A stretch of 64,000 bases of DNA from Ridgeia piscesae (taxonomy: Eukaryota; Annelida; Polychaeta; Sabellida; Siboglinidae). Each line of letters starts with the position of its first letter. Position 1 is the stretch's first letter. The DNA lies in assembly GCA_025642075.2 (NCBI GenBank), contig JAODUO010000879.1:177501-241500 (forward strand), written 5' to 3'. The position numbers and the translations under genes are program-made. Shown in pieces: positions 24,201-36,200 of the stretch. Under the pieces are notes generated by a model, which did not search any database, was not told the DNA's origin, and worked only from the letters and a program-made list of their open reading frames with translations.

Positions 24201-27200
24201 TTGGTGATTCCGCAAGTTCCATACTGTATGTCATTGTGTCAAGTTGAACAATGAGTAAACACGTTATTTTTGACTTTGTAAATTGATGTGAAGAAGCTGT
24301 TTTGCTGACAATGGTCACACAGCCTACCTGTGATGACCCGTGTACTTGGCGCCCTTCACATGTCCAATCCCACTGCACCCTGGTGTGGGACAACTGCTCT
24401 GGCTGACCGAGTCGCTCGCTACAAACATGTCTCACAATCCACAACATGGCACTACACGAACAATGGCACTGCATAAGTGCATACACTTTATTGTTTATAG
24501 TATGTTTATAGTATTTCCTTATATACAATCACTGTTAGTAACCAGACCACATGTGTGCGTGTGTGTACACGTGTGTGTATGTATGTATGTATGCAGTGCT
24601 GTAACAAGTACTCCAGAAAAGTAACTAAGTAAAAGTAATCTCCCAAAAAACTACTTAAGTAAAAGTAAAAGTACCCCCGGAAAAAACTACTTAAGTAAAA
24701 GTACCGCTCCACAAAACTACTTAAGTAAAAGTACAAACGTATTCGGTCAGTGACAATATATATATATACGATATACGATGATGATGACATATATAAACTT
24801 ATATAAGATCTCCTGATGCCACCAGTTCAATTATGCTGTTTATGTTTGACTTATATGATATATATATAATTATCTTAGCTTAAGATAATGACTAAATTGA
24901 AGGTGTTTTGATATTTAGATTTAGCGTTCATATTTACTACGATTCCATTCTGTATCTACTAACAACGGCATTTAAAAGAAGACCAATGCAGCCACTGCAC
25001 CACAAACCTCGTAGAACTGGAAGGTACTGCGTGTCGACCGCGCAGTCTATGCGATGTTCAGAAAACATTGTTACACACTGTTGAATGTTGAACTAAATAA
25101 AATAAAATTGTATAGTTTTGAAATAAATTATGCACCAACAGACCACGATGTATGGAGATGAGCGATAATATGAGATTTAGAATAATAACCTGGCTCTCAG
25201 TCGCTGAACGCGCATTCAGGTTCAAAACTAAAACAAATACGCTCATTATTGGCACAACTTCCTTCGTCTTTCAGTTATCGTTAAAATACCGATTTATAAT
25301 GTGCACTGGCCACGCCAAAACGACTACGACTCCCCATTTTATAGGCGGTTGATAAATTCATAAGTTTATGCATCGGTAGCATATGTTGGGTGGCGAAGTG
25401 TTATGCTGAATATTTGTGACGCAATTCATCATGACATTTCAGTATAGCATTATACTGATCTTTTTTACTGAGATGCAACCTATTTATCCGATTTATAAAC
25501 AAGAAGTGTCAATGAATCTCGATTGCAATTTTCAAGCCATTGACTCGCGGCATGGTTGATGCGCCGGTCCTACGTAAAATACCGATGTGCGAAGCCAGGA
25601 CTGGCAGCAGAGAAATGCTACTGATCATTGATGTCTGCACAAAACAAACAATGCCTTGCTCCACATTTACTCTTTAATTGACCTTAATCAAACACACTCT
25701 TCATGGGTTTTAACACACGCTGGGATGTCTCGGAAACCAAGCGCCAGTTATATAATAGATCAGCGTGAAAACGATTGATGCCATGATGTCGGCCCGACCG
25801 CAAAGCAAACGACTACACAATCAGGGTTCGATGGTAATTTTAAAATTGGTGGTAGACTATAGTAACGCAAAATTTAGAAGTAAAAAAGTAAGAAAGTAAA
25901 CAAAAAAGTACTTCGTTACAAGTAAAAGTAATTCCCCAAAAATGTACTTCGTTACAAGTAGATTTCAAAATAAACTACTTAAGTAATGTAACGAAGTAAA
26001 TGTACTTCGTTACATCCCACCACTGTATGTATGTATACACATTTATGTTTGTATACATGTGCATGTGGTGTGCATGTGTCTGTGTCTATGAGTGAGTGTG
26101 TGTGGGGGGCAAGCATCTAAAGGGTTAATACGAGGAGGTGTGACAAGCATCTACTCACACACAGGGCCTGTCAGTTGGTGGAGGGTCTTGCTACACCACC
26201 CCACAGGGTGTATGTCAGGTGAGTCATCGTCCACCCAGTAGTCGTAGGCAGGGGCCCAGCCGTCAAAGTGTATCTTGATGCGGTGTGTCTCGATGGCGGA
26301 CACAGAGGCCACACGTATGAGCAGCGGGTTGCGCTGGTCCACGGCCTCCAGCTTCATATCCACCTCAAACTGGTTGGCCGGACGCTGCAAATATGAACAT
26401 GATTTTTCGGTAATTTTGATGGAATTAGCACAGACACCTGATTTGAATTTTGGAATTCGGCACTGTAAAAGTTACCTTATTATTATGATAACATGTTAAT
26501 AATATAACCAGTTCATCGGATATACATAAATAATTCTCTATTCTTTACAAAGACCTCGTAACTGCCTGACTGAACACTGAAAACAAACCAGCTAACTTGA
26601 ACATGCACACCTCAACTGTCCACTGTAATTAGAGCCTTGGACACATACAACAAACATAGCTGTCTCATCAGATGCTACAAACACAGCTGTCTCATCAGAT
26701 GCTACAAACACAGCTGTCTCATCAGATGCTACAAACACAGCTGTCTCATCAGATGCTACAAACACAGCTGTCTCATCAGATGCTACAAACACAGCTGTCT
26801 CATCAGATGCTACAAACACAGCTGTCTCATCAGATGCTACAAACACAGCTGTCTCATCAGATGCTACAAACACAGCTGTCTCATCAGATGCTACAAACAC
26901 AGCTGTCTCATCAGATGCTACAAACACAGCTGTCTCATCAGATGCTACAAACTGCCACCATATCTCTGCCTCAAGGCTGCAGGAGCAAGTCATTTACAAA
27001 ATGATCAGGTGTAACAAATTCTAATCTGATTCTATATACCGTATTCGTACTATTATGCGTCCATGCCGTAATGAGCATACCCCCACTATTCAGCAGCATC
27101 TGACATCAATCTACAATGCATGTCTATTATGTCTGACAAAAATGTATCCTGTCAGATTATTCAGCAACCTCTGCACCCCTCTAACCACATAGTTACACAC

Positions 27201-30200
27201 ATCTCGATGAATAAATATTTTCTAGACAATTTATATTGCCATGTGCCATCCCAGCTTGAATTTTACAGGAGGTCAATGGGACCATGTTAGTTTACAATGG
27301 AAACAGCAAATTAGGTTTCTCCATCTGGTGGATAAAATTAAACTTAGGTGGCGCCACCATTTTGACGTTAAAGAAGCTTGTGTAATTAAGAATTTCTCTT
27401 AAGTATACTGTGTGCAAAATAAAATGAATACAGTACCTCCAAGAAGCATACACCATTCCCAAGAACAGTGTCTTCATTCATGTCTGACGCCAGTGATCAC
27501 TACAGACAATGAGAGGGCACAGGAACATCCAGACAAAATATGACTAGAAGGCAGGTGTACGTACCATCTTGAAGGCTCGGGCAGCCACAGCCTGAGTCTT
27601 GGTCTTGGCCAGGTAGTCCTCCCAGGTGAACCCGTCAATGTCCTTCCAGTCTGTCACACACACCACACAGCCATTCATTTGTACTTATGCTCACAGCATG
27701 CTCTTTATATCTTCACAATTTTACTTCACCTACACTTTCTTCCTGACTAATAATAGTAATATTTCTTCCCTTTATTGAAACAATTACTGGAAACCAAACT
27801 TGGCTAAAATAACTAAAAATAAACTGAGCCTGGTTCGGGAAAAGATGCTAAGATTGCAGTGCATGATAAGAAACTGAAGGGCTGCATTGTATTTCAAGGA
27901 ACTTAAAATACAATACACTACAACTTCATTCAGGGCAATTACATTGCTATTTTACACAAACAAATAAGCATGCATCAATCGGTACCTAAAGGAACAATTG
28001 ACAAATATATCTTCATCAGAATGAAAGTAAAACACATCCTTGACTGATAATATCATGGCACGTACCATTAGGGGGTGAGAGTGGTTTGCCAGACTCCTGA
28101 CACCACCCCATGGGGTGTATGTAGGGTGAGCTGGGGTCACACCAGTAGTCATAGGTGTCCTCCCAGCCGTCAAAGTGGATGAGTATGCGGTCTCCGAGGA
28201 CATCAGCGACAGTGGCGACACAGGTGAGTGCCGTGTGCTTCTTGTCCACTGCCTCCAGCTTCTGACCCACCCTGAAGCCGTGGGGCGTCACCGACTACAG
28301 GGGCACAGGGGTACATTATTGGAACCAGTGGGGTGTCACAGACTGCAGGGGCACAGGGCTACTTTATTGGAACCTGTGGGGTGTCACAGACTACAGGGGC
28401 ACAGAGGTACATTATTGGAACCTGTGGGGTGTCACAGACTGCAGGGGCACAGGGCTACTTTATTGGAACCTGTGGGGTGTCACAGACTACAGGGGTACAT
28501 TATTGGAACCAGTGGGGCGTCACAGACTACAGGGGTACATTATTGGAACCAGAGGGGCGTCACAGACTACAGGGACACAGGGGTACATTATTGGAACCTG
28601 TGGGGTGTCACAGACTACAGGGGCACATTATTGGAACCTGTGGGGCATCACAGACTACAGGGGTACATTATTGGAACCAGTGGGGTGTAACAGACTGCAG
28701 GGGCACAGGGCTACTTTATTGGAACCTGTGGGGTGTCACAGACTACAGGGGCACAGAGGTACATTATTGGAACCTGTGGGGTGTCACAGACTGCAGGGGC
28801 ACAGGGCTACTTTATTGGAACCTGTGGTGTGTCACAGACTACAGGGGCACATTATTGGAACCAGTGGGGCGTCATAGACTACAGGGGTACATTATTGGAA
28901 CCAGAGGGGCGTCACAGACTACAGGGACACAGGGGTACATTATTGGAACATGTGGGGTGTCACAGACTACAGGGGCACATTATTGGAACCTGTGGGGTGT
29001 CACAGACTACAGGGTTACATTACTGGAACATGTGGGGTGTTACAGACTACAGAGGCACAGAGGTACATTACTGGAACCTGTGGGGTGTCACAGACTACAG
29101 GGGCACATTATTGGAACCAGAGGGGCGTCACAGACTACAGGGGCACATTATTGGAACCTGTGGGGTGTCACAGACTGCAGGGGCACAGGGCTACTTTATT
29201 GGAACCTGTGGGGTGACACAGACTACAGGGGCACATTATTGGAACCTGTGGGGTGTCACAGACTGCAGGGGCACAGGGCTACTTTATTGGAACCTGTGGG
29301 GTGACACAGACTACAGGGGCACAGGGGTACATTATTGGAACCAGTGGGGCGTCACAGACTACAGGGGCACAGGGGTACATTATTGGAACCAGAGGGGTGT
29401 CACAGACTACAGGGGCACAGGGTACATTATTGGAACCTGTGGGGTGTCACAGACTACAGGGGCACAGGGCTACATTACTGGAACCTGTGGGGTGTCACAG
29501 ATACAGGGGCACAGGGTACATTATGGAACCTGTGGGGTGTCACAGACTACAGGGGCACAGAGACATTATGGAACCTGTGGGGTGTCACAGACTACAGGGG
29601 CAAGGTACATTATGGAACCTGTGGGGTGTCACAGACTAGGGACACAGGGTACATACTGGAACCTGTGGGGTGTCACAGACTCAGGGGCACAAGGGGTACA
29701 TTATGGAACCTGTGGGGTGTACAGACTACAGGGGCACAGGGTACATTATTGGAACCTGTGGGGTGTCACAGACTACAGGGGACAGGGTACATTATTGGAA
29801 CCTGTGGGGTGTCACAGACGCAGGGGCACAGGGGTACATTATTGGAACCTGTGGGGGTCACAGACTACAGGGGCACGGGTATTATTGGACCTGGGGGTCA
29901 CAGACTGGGTACATTATTGGAACCGGGGGCGTCACAGACTAGCCAGGGTACATTTTGGAACCTGGGGTGTCACAGACCAGGGGCACAGGGACTTTATTGG
30001 AACCGTGGGGTACAGACTACAGGGGGACCAGTGGGGCGTTACAGAACGGGGGGTACAGACTTTCAGGGGCTTTGGGACAGACACAGGGGCTATAGAACAC
30101 AGGGGCCAGACTACAGGGGCACATTATTGGAACCGGGGGTCAGGCACATATTGGAACGGGGGCTACAGACTGGGGGTACATGAACAGGGGGGTACAGACT

Positions 30201-33200
30201 GGGGGACACAGGGGTACTTTATTGGAACGGGCTACAGAACCCGGGGGCACAGACTACGGGGGTACATTATTGGAACCAGTGGGGCGTCACAGTACAGGGG
30301 CACAGGGGTACTTATTGGAACCTGTGGGGTGTCACAGACTACAGGGGCACAGGGGGTCAGACTCAGGGGTACATAGACCAGGGGCACAGACTACAGGGAC
30401 AGGGCTTATGACCTGGGGCCCACAGGGGTATTGGAACCAGAGGGGCTTCACAGACTACAGGGGCACAGGGGTACATTATTGGAACCTGTGGGGTGTCACA
30501 GACTGCAGGGGCACAGGGCTACTTTATTGGAACCTGTGGGGTGTCACAGACTACAGGGGCACAGGGGTACATTATTGGAACCAGTGGGACGTCACAGACT
30601 ACAGGGGCACAGGGGTACATTATTGGAACCTGTGGGGTGTCACAGACTGCAGGGGCACAGAGGTACATTACTGGAACCTGTGGGGTGTCACAGACTACAG
30701 GGGCACAGAGGTACATTACTGGAACCTGTGGGGTGTCACAGACTACAGGGGCACAGGTACATTATTGGAACCTGTGGGGCGTCACAGACTGCAGGGGCAC
30801 AGAGGTACATTACTGGAACCTGTGGGGTGTCACAGACTACAGGGGCACAGAGCTACACTACTGGAACCTGTGGGGTGTCACAGATTACAGGGGCACAGAG
30901 GTACATTACTGGAACCTGTGGGGTGTCACAGACTACAGGGGCACAGAGGTACATTACTGGAACCTGTGGGGTGTCACAGACTACAGGGGCACAGAGGTAC
31001 ATTACTGGAACCTGTGGGGTGTCACAGATTACAGGGGCACAGAGGTACATTACTGGAACCTGTGGGGTGTCACAGACTACAGGGGCACAGAGGTACACTA
31101 CTGGAACCTGTGGGGTGTCACAGACTACAGGGGCACAGAGGTACATTACTGGAACCTGTGGGGTGTCACAGACTACAGGGGCACAGAGGTACATTACTGG
31201 AACCTGTGGGGTGTCACAGACTACAGGGGCACAGGGTACATTACTGGAACCTGTGGGGTGTCACAGACTGCAGGGGCACAGAGGTACATTACTGGAACCT
31301 GTGGGGTGTCACAGACTACAGGGGCACAGAGGTACATTACTGGAACCTGTGGGGTGTCACAGACTACAGGGGCACAGAGGTACATTACTGGAACCTGTGG
31401 GGTGTCACAGACTACAGGGGCACAGAGGTACATTACTGGAACCTGTGGGGTGTCACAGATTACAGGGGCACAGAGGTACATTACTGGAACCTGTGGGGTG
31501 TCACAGACTGCAGGGGCACAGAGGTACATTACTGGAACCTGTGGGGTGTCACAGACTACAGGGGCACAGAGGTACATTACTGGAACCTGTGGGGTGTCAC
31601 AGACTACAGGGGCACAGGGGTACATTATTGGAACCTGTGGGGTGTCACAGACTACAGGGGCACAGGGGTACATTATTGGAACCTGTGGCGTGTCACAGAC
31701 TACAGGGGTATATTACTGGAACATGTGGGGTGTCACAGACTACAGGGGCACATTATTGGAACATGTGGGGTGTCACAGACTACAGGGGCACATTATTGGA
31801 ACCTGTGGGGTGTCACAGACTACAGGGGCATATTATTGGAACCTGTGGCGTGTCACAGACTACAGGGGTATATTACTGGAACCTGTGGCATGTCACAGAC
31901 TACAGGGTACATTATTGGAACCTGTGCGGTGTCACATTATTGGAACATATGGGCACCACCAACTACAGGGGTAAATTATTGGAACCCACGGAGAATCACC
32001 AACTACACACACATATATGCCCACACACACACCCGCACACACTCACCCCCCCACACACAGTGTTACACATTTTATTTAACCCTTTCTACATTATAATACA
32101 CAGAGTGGGTCTCTGTCGGTTTATGTGCAGATCCAAGGTGAGTGGGATTTACATTTTGTAGCTACAACACCCCCCTTGGATGACAAATGCAAACATTTAT
32201 GCATCTGCCCACCTCTGATAGCTTGTGTTAGTTGTGTTGTATTGAAATAATTAACATACACCCATCGAAGGTATTACACTCGTGCATTGTGCATATTTTG
32301 GAAACAATATGTTTTGGTTGTAAGAAACATTGTCATCAGGGAAAAACTGAGTTACATACCGCAGCCTGGGTTTTGGTGAAGAGGTGTTTGGGAGCAGCTG
32401 GGAATCGAGAAGACTTGAGGTAAGTAGCCCAACTGAACGTGTCCGTCGTGTAGCCTGGGAACATGGAACACACTCAACTACAAAACCATCCTGTCTCACC
32501 CGATTCAAGAGCAGATTTAACAATTAAACAACTATTTACTGAAATATGTTGAAATGCAAATATCTTTAAATTGTGAGTACCATCTAAGACAACACTAAAC
32601 ATATTCCTTAATTATGTTAATGATTTTGTGTAAGTGATGGCAATTGATCATTAATAATGACAAATTGTTAACGATGACAGATTGTTAATAACAACTGACT
32701 GGTAATAAATGATGACTGGCTGATTACTTGTCAGTGCATAGGTGTAATGTGGTGTAACCACTGTGTTGATTTGGTAATTCACTACTGGGTAGAAACATTA
32801 CTTTAAGGCTGAGTTGGGGATCAAATACATAGTCATATTTTAACATGATTAAATTCCATATTCGCCTCTGAATTATTCCAATGCGTGTATTTTATGTCCA
32901 CAGTTTGTGTATTCTTTGAATAACGATGAATGAATGATCTTATGTACACATCTCCCTCAACTAATCAAAGTTTTCAACAATTCATTCACTAAAATACTTT
33001 GGTAAATGCAAACATGTTATTAAATGAATAAAATATTCAACTGACAGGTTGTACTGTTTTCATTTTTATGATGCCGCTATTAAAAAGGTAATCATCTTAA
33101 CATAGAAAATACATTTGACCCTATTTTACGTTCACTCCTTCACAACGTGCAACAGGCACACTTTAGGCAAGCAAATGTGCATTATATTTCGCCTGGCTAC

Positions 33201-36200
33201 ATAGCAAGAAGCAGTGAGTGACAACACAAAGTCTACTTCTCGTCTCAGATATCAACCAAACACTGTGTGTCACAGCTGTGACTGCCCTAGAGGACTGTAA
33301 GACCAGTAACTACCCCCAGGTAGTTACTGACTAGTACTGTGTTAGGTGTCAATTATAACATATTACACAATGTTAGAACATTAACAAAAAGGTGCTATTG
33401 GTTTTTACTTTTTAGTATATTAAACAGTGTTTTTGAGAATAAATCCGAATCCTGAAACATTCTGTCTATAAAGACCATTTCATACAAGTGATATCACCGT
33501 AAAAGAGATATATTATTAGTACTTACATAAACAAGAAGGTGAAAGGGAGGGGACAGGGAGGCAGGGAGGGAGAGAGGGAGGGAGAGGGAAGGAGATGAAA
33601 ACTGATGTTATTAACACTGTTTAGAATCATATTAGAATGTCCCAATCAATTGTTCACAATCTCTGAATTACACTTAGCAACTTAACAAGTACTGAACACT
33701 AGTATGACATAAGACCAGAAGACAGAACCATTTGTTGACAAGCAACTATTAGCAAGTGGCAGCAGCCCCGATTAGCAAACACCACACTAGCAACCACTGA
33801 GCACAAGCAGCACATTGTGAGTTACCAAATACTTCATGCTCCCTCCAGTCATCTAAATCCATGCTCCCTTAGTAAGTGCTTCACACCACACATGTTTACT
33901 TACCACAGCCTTGGTAAGGTTAGACATGTAAGAGAAAGGCACATGCTGTAGTTGAACTTGGTGGAAGGCCCTTAGAGATACAGGCAGCAGATACCTTGGA
34001 ACACTGGCATTGCGCTAGTCTAGTCACTAGTCACTAGTCACTACCAAAACAGGACTCTCTAAGCACCTCAGGCCAAACTAACTACCAAGCTCAAACTAAC
34101 TCACCCAGCAAAAACTAAGTACCCTGGCACAAACTAAGCATCCCAATACAGATTAAGTTCCCTTGCAGAATCTAAGACATTGTAAGTACCACAGTACAAA
34201 CAAAGTACCTCGACCAACACTAAGTACCCCAGCACAAACTAAGCGTCCCAGTACAAACTGAGTTCCCTTGTGGAATCTAAGAAATTGTAAGTGCCACAGT
34301 GCAAACAAAGTACGTAGACAAACACTAGGTATTCCAGCACAAACTAAGTCACCCACATGAAAATATATTCCTTTGCACAAAGTTCCGAATTCAAAACTGA
34401 GTACCTACGCACAAAGTAGGCACCCCACCAAAACAAAATACATCTGCCTAACTGAGTACTCTAGCAGCTGATAACTACCAGATGCCAAGCTAAGTACCCT
34501 AGCAGAGGCTAAATGACAAACTACAGGCAAAGTTCCTACCACAAATTATATACCCCATAACAAATCATTGGCCAAGAATTCAAGTACCCTACAGACAAGG
34601 TAAGTAGCCTTGTACAAACTATGACACCAACCAACCAAAGCTAAGCACACACCTACAGATTTTCAGCACACATCTACCGACTAGTCATAGCAAAACATAT
34701 ATCAATTAGGCTTAGGCAAGGATTTTTCACTCAAATTAACCATATTTCTGTGTGACTTACACATAGAAGTACTAAACTTTGTGGAATAAAATGTGTATAC
34801 CTAAAACGTCATTATGTTGTCTCTTTATATGCCAAATTTCGTTCTTGTTACGCAAATATAACGTGTTCATTAGCATTTCAAAAAGACCCACTACTGAACA
34901 AAAAACTGCCTGTGATGACACCTTCCTGTGCTAAGCTGCTATGTTGTTATGCTAATGTGAGTGCCTCATTGCGCGTACCATCAGGATGAAAATTTAAACG
35001 TAAAATAGGCTTTGTTCTCAAACGTCGTGCTGTGTCAATTTTTGACCAATTCAATCAGAATAAAGTGTATTTTGAAGATAATTTATTACTCTACTGAATG
35101 GTGATACACATTACGCTGAACTAATAAGAAATCATCCACTAAAACGCAAGTAAACATGACCACTTATGTCATGGTCGTATTTCATGAGCAATGTCGCCAT
35201 TCCGCATCATATCGTGTAGTGTGTGGTACCATTCGATTAAATTTGCTATCCAGTACATGTAATTCTATGAATATGACATTTTATTTGTGGGCACACATGC
35301 CTTTGAAAGTGGATGGTACTATTTCCTCGAGGCGCAACGCTTCAGCAGATCGCCGCACGCGTTATTAGGTAAGTTACTAATGTTGTAATCTCAGGTTGTT
35401 TACTCCAAACAGCCCAAACTTGGCCTAACGCAGGAGTTTGTAGTGCTTCTTGTGCGCATGCGTTTGGTTGTATGTATGTTTGTTTGTTTGTTTGTTATAA
35501 CTTGTTTATTTGTTTTACAGGCAATTTAGGTGATTGGGTGTTGGGAAGGGGAGGTTCATTATTGCTGCTTGAAAAGCTATGGGATTTTCTATTGCAGTAA
35601 TGTGTGGTGGGATCATGTTCCAGATGCGAATTGCACGGGGGTAAAAGGAGAACACTGCAGTGTTGATGCGGCACCTGGTGGCGATGTAATGGCCACGGTT
35701 TTTTGATGGTTTTAGTAGGCCCGGTGGTGGTGTGATGTTGATTATGTTATTTAAAATTTTGTAAAATGTCATTGCTTGTTTGATAATCCTGCGTCGCTCA
35801 AGAGTGGGCCATCCAAGGGTGGCTATTAGGTCTGTTGTGGCTGTTTGGCGTCGATGGTTGTTTTTGACAAATCTGGCTGCACAGTGCTGTACCTTTTCAA
35901 GATGTTTAATTTGGGTAGTGGTGTGTGGATTCCATATAGGAGAGGCATATTCAAGTTTTGGTCGGACTAGCATGTTATAGGCCGTTTCTTTTACATTAGG
36001 TTTGCATGGTCCGAGGGTTCGTTTGATCATACCTAAAACTTTTGATGATTTGGAAGCTATGTCAGTGATGTGATTCGCCCAGGTTAGTTTAGTATCTAAT
36101 TTTATTCCAAGATATGGGTGGCTGGAGACTGTGGAGAGTGGCACACCACAAAGGGAATACGAATGTAGTCTGGGTTTGGTTTTGTTTGTTATTGGGAGGT

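Noticed and set aside
28333..32161. Several plus-strand frames of 300-640 codons (WNLWGVTDYRGTEVHY-type repeat)
   Set aside because: Artefact of the 48-bp intronic array; antisense to the L3MBTL gene.
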